64,000 bases of DNA from JADCRZ01 sp031399065 (lineage in GTDB: Bacteria; Bacteroidota; Bacteroidia; Chitinophagales; Chitinophagaceae), in contig JANNOM010000050.1 in NCBI GenBank assembly GCA_031399065.1, forward strand, positions 1-64,000, in the 5' to 3' direction. The notes below the pieces were generated by a model, which saw only the letters and a list, made by a program, of their open reading frames with translations, ran no database searches and was not told the DNA's origin. Positions 35,816 through 43,155 of the stretch are shown here, in pieces (position 1 is the first letter of the stretch; each line of letters starts with the position of its first letter). Position numbers and translations under genes: made by a program.

Positions 35816-37126
35816 TTAATCTGTCATTATAACATTTTTCTCTGAAAGACCATATCCGGTCCATAGTGCAGCGTATGCACAACTATTTTCATCTTTTGCC
35901 CTTTCCCATGGTTCACAAATACATCTTTCATCAACTTCTATATTTGGTGATCGATCGCAGCATTTATATAATCCGCATATAGTGTCTTTCTCATTTTGTC
36001 GAAACATAAGTGTATTGCTAACTTGCTGAGCCGCCAATAGAAGTAAGGGCTCAATTTCGTCTTTCATACTATTTAATTGCAAGGGAGGATTAAAATATCT
36101 TTCATTCTTAAGGTTTTGTAAATGCGGAGTGCCGAACTGTGCAAAGATATTTTTCCAAATGCCTTCGTACTGATCTGGTTCCCTGTACAATTGCAGCATA
36201 AATGTTGGATTGGCAATTCTTTCCTTGTACCCGGATTCTAATATATACTTAAACCATTCAAGGGTGGGCTTAAATGATTGATGGCTAAATAGTTCGCTCA
36301 GGACTATTATTGCTCCGTTCTTTGCATTCTCAAAATCTTCCCATACTCTCCAGCCATCATCATACATCACACGAATACCATATTCGTAAATTTCTTCTGC
36401 GCTTCCAGGAATGAAGTCCTGTCGAAACATTTCCAGTAGAATCTGATAAAACATCCGACCAGGGTAAGGTGACAATAAGGCAACATCACATAAAGCAAAA
36501 AGCCACTCTTTATTCTCAAGTAGTGGCGTTTCCATCCATTCACCTAATTTTTGACAAGAACGATAAGGGAAATTATTAATTTCCTCTGATTCGCCGAAAT
36601 ATTTTGATTCCATAAGATAGGCCATCGTTTCAGAAACAGCCGTATCACCAAATAAATAATCGGTCTTATTTCCCTTTTCATCTGCTATCTTTAAATTCAA
36701 AAACCTGATTGCGCTTCCGGTATTCAATTCTTGAAACGCAGGATCAAGAAGCAAGGATACATTTTCTATAAATGCAGTATTATCATCCATATATTCAGGA
36801 AGATATTTTCGGCCTGAAATAGCTTGCAATGCTCGGATAAATAAGCGTAGTCTTTGTGTAACATCATTTACAACCGGGATTTCCAGCTTTTTCTCCCCAC
36901 TCTTCTGTTGATCGGAAATAACCTGACGAAGTTGATCATAAGTACTCCAAATATGAGACTGTCCAAATCCCCCAGTAATATTCTGTAAAAAATGAATGTA
37001 TTCATGCAAGAAAACTGCACGGTCCGCTTTTTCTAGTGTCTTTATATTAGTTAACGGGTCTGGCGTGTTAATTTTTATTAGCAAGTATGATGGCACATAC
37101 GCCCCGAAAATAAAATGATATTGCAT
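35816..37126 (-). CDS. HExxH zincin-like hypothetical protein with Cys-rich tail
   Basis: 436 residues from the ATG at 37126; an earlier in-frame ATG at 37162 adds 12 residues. The motif HEYIH (41-45) with downstream Glu residues (SETMAYLMES, Glu166 and Glu173) has the layout of a gluzincin metallopeptidase. The tail has six cysteines (384, 389, 390, 402, 404, 416), probably a zinc or Fe-S site. No signal peptide, so it should act in the cytoplasm. No known family is recognised. It is followed by the PIN-like gene on the same strand and preceded by a toxin-antitoxin pair, suggesting a defence or growth-control function, which is inference. Confidence 0.6.
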   Translation of the reverse strand: MQYHFIFGAYVPSYLLIKINTPDPLTNIKTLEKADRAVFLHEYIHFLQNITGGFGQSHIWSTYDQLRQVISDQQKSGEKKLEIPVVNDVTQRLRLFIRALQAISGRKYLPEYMDDNTAFIENVSLLLDPAFQELNTGSAIRFLNLKIADEKGNKTDYLFGDTAVSETMAYLMESKYFGESEEINNFPYRSCQKLGEWMETPLLENKEWLFALCDVALLSPYPGRMFYQILLEMFRQDFIPGSAEEIYEYGIRVMYDDGWRVWEDFENAKNGAIIVLSELFSHQSFKPTLEWFKYILESGYKERIANPTFMLQLYREPDQYEGIWKNIFAQFGTPHLQNLKNERYFNPPLQLNSMKDEIEPLLLLAAQQVSNTLMFRQNEKDTICGLYKCCDRSPNIEVDERCICEPWERAKDENSCAYAALWTGYGLSEKNVIMTD

Positions 37127-37347
37127 GTTAATCCAGTTTTGTAAAGTTATATGGTTTAACAAAAGACTGAATTAGTGCGCATCTGTAGGGGAAATTTACT
37201 CAGAGGTGCCCCTACTTATTAAAATTGGAATTTCTATCGCTTCTTGCAAAATCAGTCTTGGCTAGTTCCACTAAACCTTGTTCTTACCAATACCGTTAAC
37301 TTAGTACCACTTAAGTATAAAATTTAACAAATTTTTATAAGTTGCAT

Positions 37348-37602
37348 TTAATAATGGTACCGACATTGAAGAATAATGACGGCTTCATTTTCGACTTTAT
37401 AAACCAACCTATGTTCCAGGTTTATACGGCGTGACCAGAATCCTGATAGGTTTTCCCTAAGTGCTTCCGGTTTACCAGTTCCCTGAAATGGCGTGCGTGT
37501 TATTTCTTTTATAAGTCCGTTGATCTTTTTAAGCATGGATTTATCCGCCTGCTGCCAATATAAGTAGTCTTCCCAGGCTTCAGCCATGAAAACTATTTTC
37601 AT
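37348..37602 (-). CDS. yoeB: YoeB-family mRNA interferase toxin
   Basis: 84 residues, exactly the length of E. coli YoeB. The key residues known from YoeB fall at the same positions: Glu46, Arg65, His83 and Tyr84 (C-terminal RYHY), together with GFWSRRI and EHRLVYKV. It should cut mRNA at the ribosomal A site when freed from its antitoxin. The start overlaps the antitoxin stop (37599-37602). It lies close to the right end of the island. Confidence 0.95.
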   Translation of the reverse strand: MKIVFMAEAWEDYLYWQQADKSMLKKINGLIKEITRTPFQGTGKPEALRENLSGFWSRRINLEHRLVYKVENEAVIILQCRYHY

Positions 37603-37850
37603 TCTTCAATCAGTTTTCTTTCTTTCCCTTCGCCTTTCTCATACTGATTCAAAGCCTGTTGAAGACGTTCAGCATTTTTAGACGACTTTAATAAATAAAA
37701 AGTTTCCATAATGCTCTCATAATCCGATTCTGAAAGCACAACAATATTTTCACCTTTAGTACGGGTAACATATAAAGGGCTATGGCTATTAAAGACTTCA
37801 TCCAGATACCCTTTTAATTTCTGTCTAAAGTCCGAATATGTTGCTATCAT
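37599..37850 (-). CDS. yefM: YefM/Phd-family antitoxin
   Basis: 83 residues from the ATG at 37850; a TTG frame extension to 37868 is rejected because it would run through the -7 promoter element. The N-terminus (TYSDFRQKLKGYLDEV, LYVTRTKGENIVVLSESDYESIMET) is the Phd/YefM DNA-binding fold, and the charged C-terminal tail is the toxin-neutralising part. It binds YoeB and autoregulates the promoter. Overlap of 4 bp with the toxin gene implies translational coupling. Confidence 0.93.
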   Translation of the reverse strand: MIATYSDFRQKLKGYLDEVFNSHSPLYVTRTKGENIVVLSESDYESIMETFYLLKSSKNAERLQQALNQYEKGEGKERKLIEE

Positions 37851-37854
37851 AGCA

Positions 37855-37899
37855 CAAATATAAAACAAATTCTATTTGTACAAAATATGGTACAAAATT
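37855..37899 (-). promoter_or_regulatory. Promoter/operator of yefM-yoeB
   Basis: On the minus strand TTTG (37881-37884), 18 nt, TATATTTG (37855-37862) fit the Bacteroidota -33/-7 consensus. The start codon lies only 5 nt downstream, so the mRNA should be nearly leaderless. An inverted repeat CAAAT-TCT-ATTTG (37866-37878) and two GGTACAAAAT-like repeats overlap the promoter and could be the antitoxin operator. Confidence 0.6.
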
Positions 37900-38042
37900 G
37901 AAGCGAAACTGTTACATTTGTAGCGATAGATCTGTACCAGTAAAGTATCAGCAGCTCTTTAGAAAACAGGTGTTTTTATCGACAAATTTATCGACAAAAA
38001 CTATAAACAGTTGAAAATCAACCCCTTATAAGGGAAAATATT

Positions 38043-38112
38043 AATCCGCTCGGGACCTCCAAGAAAGAATTACAGCGATGTAGTTCTTTCTTCGTTTTAC
38101 AAGAATTTACAT
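38043..38112 (+). repeat. 70-bp att-like direct repeat, right copy
   Basis: Identical to 24041-24110 over 70 bp, including the stem-loop (38061-38074 with 38079-38092). Beyond it, the leader of the integrase gene, the ATCGAC array and the ribosome site are repeated with scattered changes up to the start codon at 38317. Confidence 0.8.
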
Positions 38113-38316
38113 TAAACTCCTGATTTTCAGTCTTTTATAACACTACCCTTCCATTTCGTTTTTTTACCTTTACATGGGCTAACATACTTTTAATCCACAG
38201 AACGATCGACATAGATCGACAAAATGATCGACAAAAAATGTTAGCAGGAGTTGAGGTCCGGAACGGATTCCAACTTTTCAACCAGCATTTTGACTCGTGA
38301 AAAAGGAGGAAGTAAT

Positions 38317-38406
38317 ATGCGGTTACCCATAAAAGCAATCTGCGACCGCAGAACAAGAAAAGACAATTGCAGCCAATTAAAAAAGTCGCAAACGGACGTT
38401 GCTTGA
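38317..38406 (+). pseudogene. Integrase gene with internal deletion (29-codon remnant)
   Basis: The same promoter region and AAAGGAGG site as the integrase at 24317 lead into MRLPIKAICDRRTRKD, which corresponds to the first 16 codons of the intact gene. After a one-base deletion and ~1.25 kb missing, the sequence joins the last codons (KKSQTDVA against KRSQMDVA) and the stop. The non-coding sequence after the stop again matches that after the intact gene up to about 38495. It is a catalytically dead internal deletion of a second integrase module. Confidence 0.88.
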
Positions 38407-38559
38407 AAGTTTGATTTAGATGGCGAAAAATGTTAACTAATAACGTGGCTTGATGGCAAACAACTTCATAGTGTATACAATGTCCCGTCCGGTTTTAGGA
38501 CTGTTATACACAACAATAGTAAAACCAATATCCTAATAAGCCGTAAAACAACGCTAAAC

Positions 38560-39069
38560 TCATGCTTTGCTTAAATGTATCTGAACAATACCGCCATTTA
38601 ACAATTTATGTTCTGTCATTTCAAAATTAGTAAGTAAACCAGTGGCTGTGCCCAATATGCCACCATCTCCTACAATTACCGGCACATAGTTAAAATATAT
38701 ATCTGTGACCATATCCCTGTTCAAGAATATATTGTAAATCTGTACGCCTCCACCTATAACTATTTCTTCAAACCCTTTTACGTGAAGAAAGTTTATAGCT
38801 TCCTCAGGGCTATGTACCACTTTGTAACCATTTGCTTCGTTGCTTGTTCTGGATAATACTAAAACTTCTATTCCCGGAAATATTTGTTGTATTCCACTAA
38901 AATGCTGTTGAAAAGTTTCAAGTGTTTTTCTGCCGATTATCAAGTTGCCTGCCTGAATGACTTTTTGTATATAGAAATCTATCGCTGCCTTAGGTACCGG
39001 ATGATTGGGATTGTCGGTTAATAGTAGTTTGCCGTTTGCTGAAATATCCGCTACCAGTATGAGTTTCAT
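38560..39069 (-). CDS. Dihydrofolate-reductase/RibD C-terminal-like protein
   Basis: 169 residues from the ATG at 39069 (ATGs at 39078 and 39093 also in frame; MKLILVADISANGKLL is the family-typical start). It shows the DHFR/RibD-C features: NLIIGRKTLETF, EVLVLSR, and IVIGGGVQIYNIFLNRDMVTDIYFNYVPVIVGDG. It should bind NAD(P)H and reduce a pterin- or pyrimidine-like substrate. It is divergent from, and probably controlled by, the HxlR regulator at 39154; operator-like dyads lie between them. Confidence 0.85.
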   Translation of the reverse strand: MKLILVADISANGKLLLTDNPNHPVPKAAIDFYIQKVIQAGNLIIGRKTLETFQQHFSGIQQIFPGIEVLVLSRTSNEANGYKVVHSPEEAINFLHVKGFEEIVIGGGVQIYNIFLNRDMVTDIYFNYVPVIVGDGGILGTATGLLTNFEMTEHKLLNGGIVQIHLSKA

Positions 39070-39106
39070 TTTTATCATTTTTAGTCGATACAAAATTATT
39101 CGATAT

Positions 39107-39145
39107 TTACTTTATTTTGTAATAGGTTACCTTTTAGAAAGTAAC
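39107..39145. promoter_or_regulatory. Paired TTAC/GTAA dyads between the reductase and HxlR genes
   Basis: Two inverted repeats lie side by side: TTAC-N8-GTAA (39107-39122) and GTTAC-N10-GTAAC (39126-39145). They cover the region between the divergent genes and fit HxlR-type dyad operators. On the minus strand TAATTTTG nearby fits the -7 element. Confidence 0.5.
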
Positions 39146-39153
39146 TATAGATT

Positions 39154-39516
39154 ATGAAAAGAAAAACAATTATGGGCATTGATACAGCAGCATGCAAGGA
39201 AAGCAGGATGGCTATGCGAGACGCTGTGGAGTTATTAAGCGGTAAGTGGAAATTTTCAATCTTAATGGAACTTGCTACAATCAGCCCTTTGAGGTTTAAA
39301 GACTTGCAGGAAGCCGTTGCCGGTATATCCCCAAAAGTGTTATCCAATGAGCTGTACGATTTAGAGCAAAATCTGCTTATTACCCGAACAGTAAATAATA
39401 CTAAGCCGGTTACTGTTTCTTATGCACTTACTAAATATGCATATGAGGTGCAACCCGTTTTACTATCATTGATCGAATTTGGTAGCAAACATCGAAAAAA
39501 GATTAGAGGAAAGTAG
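39154..39516 (+). CDS. HxlR-family winged-helix regulator
   Basis: 120 residues with the HxlR pattern: AVELLSGKWKFSILMELATISPLRFKDL, a recognition helix region GISPKVLSNELYDLEQNLLI and TVSYALTKYAYEV. One Cys (Cys14) lies before the wing domain, as in thiol-sensing HxlR proteins. It likely represses or activates the divergent RibD/DHFR-like gene, responding to electrophiles or redox stress (inference). Confidence 0.9.
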   Translation: MKRKTIMGIDTAACKESRMAMRDAVELLSGKWKFSILMELATISPLRFKDLQEAVAGISPKVLSNELYDLEQNLLITRTVNNTKPVTVSYALTKYAYEVQPVLLSLIEFGSKHRKKIRGK

Positions 39517-39586
39517 TAAAAAACAGTCTTTGTCATTTACAATAGCTTTGTTTCAACGGGTCTGTAAAATGAACTGTGTCAAAAAT

Positions 39587-39785
39587 CTAATTTCGTTGTA
39601 GTTTAAAAGAGGCGGTGGTGGCTCCATTCACAGAGAGTGAACTGACCCCGCTACTCAGGTCGTTGCTGATCACTGTCTGCATAGTGCCTCGTAGTTCCTC
39701 GCGGCATTCCGCGTCTCCTCTCCCTTCCTTCTGCATACCGAACGGGTAATAATCCTGCGCGGAGGCGATATCCTTGATAATAGCT
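39587..39785 (-). pseudogene. Higher-GC remnant with an RHS-like DYYPFGM motif
   Basis: On the minus strand a frame with no start reads AQDYYPFGMQ and then SNDLSSGVSSLSVNGAT before a stop at 39587. DYYPFGM is characteristic of Bacteroidota RHS-repeat proteins. GC content is clearly above that of the neighbourhood, so the piece seems foreign. The 3' end may belong to another protein joined to it. Confidence 0.35.
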
Positions 39786-41306
39786 TTATTGAAACGTCAC
39801 GTTGGTAACGTAATTGTTTTTGGTGAGGTTGGCATCACTTAATGAATACACATTGGCACCACCCATTTTTAAATTAATAAATTTAAACCCGTTGATTGGA
39901 CTATTGGCATTACCCGTAATTGCACCTTCGTCCGACTTTTTATCATCTAAGGTAAAATTTTGAAAAGTCCAATTATTCAAGTTTTGGTTTAACGGTAATA
40001 TTTTAAGGAATTTGTTAGGATATTGTGTAGTCGAAATACGCTCCTCCACACGAATGTTTTTAAAAGTAATATTGTTCAGATTAACATCTACTCCATTGTC
40101 TTGCACTTCAATAACGCTAGAGGCACCATCCTTACCAATCATATTGATGTTGTCGTAGGTTATACCATCCGAAGATTTAATACCCTGATGCATAAAGAGG
40201 TTACCAAATGCGCCGCCCCAAACAGTTGTATTTTTTATCACACAGTTGACTGAACGGTGAGTCGTAAGCAGATCATCATTATTGAAAATGAAACAATTAT
40301 CCACTGTGTTTCTTTCACCATCAAACCAGATACCATCTGTTGAAATATTCCAGCTTATCAGCTTCAGGTTGGAATATGTGTTATCATAATTGTTGCCATC
40401 GTAATCTTCCATTTGCAGGATCCAGCCACGACTGTTTGTAATGGTAAGGCCGTCTATTACGGTGTTGTTGGTAGACTTTCCCTGAATAGTGGAAAAGTTT
40501 TGCATTGCACTATAACCTAAATCAGCGTTTGAGGGTGTGCCTTTTTTTCCATTGTTAATGATCCCCTGACCTTTAATGCTTACATTGTTTGCGCCCCAGG
40601 CTATCTTAAACGACCCCTCTACAACTGCCCCAGCTTCTATGTACACACTTTCGCCATTGTTGATTGTTTTATACCCCGTGCCTAATTCATAAATACCGGG
40701 GGCTGGGTAATAGTAGGTAGCTGTCGTTTGTGGTACTTCCAAATCGTTGCCGAATATAAACAATGGATTTTTTCTGTCATTCACTTCAATTGATAGTTTA
40801 GCCGCACTTCTTAAAGTAAAGGTGATGGTATTGCCATTTTTATTATAGTAGATGGTTTTGGTAGGCACTAAATTTTTTGGCCTTAACGTTACCGTATTGG
40901 CAGTAATGTTTTTGCACACAATTTTTATGTCTACCCATGTAGAACTGAATGAAAAATTTGTAAACGATGCAGCACGTTGTGGTCGCGCCGCAATGGAATA
41001 ACCATTGCCGGAAGTGTTTCCTATAAAGTAATTATCAGTTTCATACACGAAGCAAGGTTTATATTGGGATTCTGCCTCGCCATTCCTTTTAACAAAAACA
41101 TCATAGTCGTTTGATTTTGCCAAATGCCTATCAGTACCCAAATTGCCTGGGCTACCTGGCACTTTTAAAGTTCCGGAAACCGATATTCGCACGGTGTCTT
41201 GAAGATCTGTTGTGGCAGCATCTATTTGTGTTGATTTGTTGCAATTACTGAACATGAATGCGGAAAAGCAGATTGTCAATAATTTTATTATTTGTATTTT
41301 TTTCAT
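39786..41306 (-). CDS. Lipoprotein with right-handed beta-helix, GH28/GH49-like
   Basis: 506 residues. A lipoprotein signal peptide ends at FSNC (Cys22). Residues ~50-200 form an N-terminal beta-sandwich (WVDIKIVC, FTLRSAAKLSIEVNDR), followed by a right-handed parallel beta-helix with repeats such as GQGIINNG, IDGLTITNS and WNISTDGIWFDGERNTVDNCFIFNNDDLL. The STDG...NDD pair is the catalytic-Asp arrangement of the polygalacturonase/dextranase clan (GH28, GH49). The N-terminal domain favours a GH49-like dextranase/isopullulanase relative. It probably degrades a surface glycan on the cell exterior. Specific activity uncertain. Confidence 0.75.
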   Translation of the reverse strand: MKKIQIIKLLTICFSAFMFSNCNKSTQIDAATTDLQDTVRISVSGTLKVPGSPGNLGTDRHLAKSNDYDVFVKRNGEAESQYKPCFVYETDNYFIGNTSGNGYSIAARPQRAASFTNFSFSSTWVDIKIVCKNITANTVTLRPKNLVPTKTIYYNKNGNTITFTLRSAAKLSIEVNDRKNPLFIFGNDLEVPQTTATYYYPAPGIYELGTGYKTINNGESVYIEAGAVVEGSFKIAWGANNVSIKGQGIINNGKKGTPSNADLGYSAMQNFSTIQGKSTNNTVIDGLTITNSRGWILQMEDYDGNNYDNTYSNLKLISWNISTDGIWFDGERNTVDNCFIFNNDDLLTTHRSVNCVIKNTTVWGGAFGNLFMHQGIKSSDGITYDNINMIGKDGASSVIEVQDNGVDVNLNNITFKNIRVEERISTTQYPNKFLKILPLNQNLNNWTFQNFTLDDKKSDEGAITGNANSPINGFKFINLKMGGANVYSLSDANLTKNNYVTNVTFQ

Positions 41307-42015
41307 GGTTTTTTTTTAATTATTACTGTGGAAGTCAGAAATAAAAATACCTTAAGATTTCGGTGAATGTGTTTGATTGGTACCATAGGATTATGTTCCA
41401 TTAAATTATTGTTTAAAAAGAACATAGCCCCAAAAGCAATGTTTGGCAACTAAGGAGGTTCGTTTACACGGATGACTTCAAAAAAACTAAACCTAACACT
41501 ATTAATGTGTTTTTTGAAGGATGTGCTGCTGTTTTTCCAGGAGAACAGATGGAGGTTTATTATAAACTCTCTTATATACAGTGGATAAGCGCAGATGACA
41601 AGCATTAATAAATCGTTAAAACAAATCTATTACTATTAAACTAACTATCCAAAAATACTTTGCCCACGGCAAACCTATTTAAAATATGATAGATGGTCCA
41701 AGATATTTGTTACTTCATCAATAGCAATCTATATTAATATTTTAATAACAAAGTAAAAATTCAACACTTTAATACCTGAAATTTGCCTTAAATATTTATC
41801 AAGATTGTTTTGTTTGGATTATCTGCAACTACTCGCAAAACATTTTCAGTTATACTTAAATTCCTCATTTCCCAGAGAGAATATCTACTTCTGTCAAGAA
41901 ACTTCCAGTAAGTAAAGAAAGGATATTAAGAATCTTAAAGAATAACTCAAATTGATAGTTTTTCACAATTTTAATTTGACAACACACTTGTCCGTCTCTG
42001 CGATGCCCAAGGGTA
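41307..42015. other. Intergenic region with possible protein remnant
   Basis: About 700 bp of AT-rich DNA. From roughly 41440 to 41608 the plus strand keeps an open frame (FFEGCAAVFPGEQMEVYYKL, SYIQWISADD) without a start codon, perhaps a gene fragment of unknown origin. Nothing else was recognised. Confidence 0.4.
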
Positions 42016-42339
42016 GATCGGAACGTATAAGACAACAGTGTTTCCTGTTACATACCGGCTATTTTTACACGCTATGATCTACTTGCTCGTAGTTATCCTA
42101 TCCATTTTACTAGCAGAAGTTGGTGGAACATTTGAAATCCCAGTTTTGATTTTGATTTCATTTGCATTTTTTATACTGGAGAGAACGGCTACGTATATGC
42201 AAGACCCATTTGAAAACAAGCCTACTGACCCGGCAATAACAGCGATTTCCAAAAACAATTGAAATCAATATTAAGCAGTTTTTGAATGAGACTGACATTC
42301 CGAATCCTAATCTACCAGAAAAGTTTTATCTTTCATAAT
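42016..42339 (+). pseudogene. C-terminal remnant of a bestrophin-family channel
   Basis: The plus strand reads TTVFPVTYRLFLHAMIY and FFILERTATYMQDPFENKP, then TDPAITAIS, the C-terminal helix and PFENxPTDxPITAI signature of bacterial bestrophins. It is followed, after a one-base shift at an A5 run, by TIEINIKQFLNE and a tail ending with a stop at 42337-42339. The frame begins after a stop near 42013, so the channel's N-terminal part is missing. Directly upstream of carbonic anhydrase. Confidence 0.78.
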
Positions 42340-42354
42340 TAATTAAATACAAAA

Positions 42355-43005
42355 ATGAAAACATTAACAAAGGAAATGCAAGCCGCCATTACACCTACGA
42401 TGGCACTGGAGATTTTAATAAAGGGAAATGACAGATTTGTACATAATCTAAAGGCAAACCGTAACCTTTTGCAACAGGCTAATGAAACTTCAGATGGGCA
42501 ACATCCAATTGCCGTTATTTTAAGCTGCATTGATTCGCGTACTTCCGCAGAATTAATTTTTGATCAAGGCTTAGGTGATGTGTTCAGTATTCGTATTGCC
42601 GGTAATATCCTCAATGAAGATATTCTCGGAAGTATGGAATTTGGCTGCAAAGTGGCTGGTGCAAAAATCATTATAGTATTGGGTCACACAAAATGCGGCG
42701 CAATAAAAGGTGCTTGTGATCATGTGGAAATGGGTAATCTTACAGCTTTGCTTTCCAAGATACAACCTGCGGTCTACGATGAAAAAACGGTTACCGATAA
42801 TCGCAATTCTGGTAACAGTGAATTTGTTGAAAAAGTAGCTAGGATTAATGTAAAAAGGACGGTTATTGCCATTCTGGAACGTAGCCCAATCTTAAAAGAA
42901 ATGATTGAAAAAGGTGAAATTGGGATTGTAGGTGGCACACATGATTTACCAACAGGCATGGTAAACTTTTATGAAGATACTCGAATCATAAAAAGTCCCG
43001 CATAA
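42355..43005 (+). CDS. Beta-class carbonic anhydrase
   Basis: 216 residues. The zinc ligands and catalytic dyad are in place: Cys58, Asp60-x-Arg62 (LSCIDSR), His111 and Cys114 (LGHTKCGAI), with SIRIAGNI and the TGMV end typical of this class. It interconverts CO2 and bicarbonate in the cytoplasm. The dead bestrophin gene (a candidate bicarbonate/chloride channel) immediately upstream suggests they once formed a bicarbonate-handling pair. Start 15 bp after the remnant's stop. Confidence 0.93.
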   Translation: MKTLTKEMQAAITPTMALEILIKGNDRFVHNLKANRNLLQQANETSDGQHPIAVILSCIDSRTSAELIFDQGLGDVFSIRIAGNILNEDILGSMEFGCKVAGAKIIIVLGHTKCGAIKGACDHVEMGNLTALLSKIQPAVYDEKTVTDNRNSGNSEFVEKVARINVKRTVIAILERSPILKEMIEKGEIGIVGGTHDLPTGMVNFYEDTRIIKSPA

Positions 43006-43049
43006 CTTCGGCCTACAATAATTGCGTCAAAAATTTTGTTGTCTTTCAT
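42985..43049 (-). pseudogene. N-terminal stub of an FAD-dependent oxidoreductase
   Basis: On the minus strand an ATG at 43049 begins MKDNKIFDAIIVGRSYAGLF, the dinucleotide-binding start of NAD(P)/FAD oxidoreductases (usual VIIVGGSYAGLS). The similarity ends after about 20 residues, overlapping the carbonic anhydrase end. Related genes often follow an AraC regulator such as the one at 43156. Only the stub remains. Confidence 0.6.
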
Positions 43050-43155
43050 ATTAGCATATTTTGTAAATGATTTTAGTGGAAAGGGCAAAGTTATGGACGT
43101 TAATGCCAAGCTACCTTGTTTTATGAATTTGCTTCTTGTAATACTGCCCCAGCCA

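Noticed and set aside
42038..42262. Independent 74-aa membrane protein
   Set aside because: The sequence and the continuation after a frameshift match the end of a bestrophin, so it is a pseudogene.
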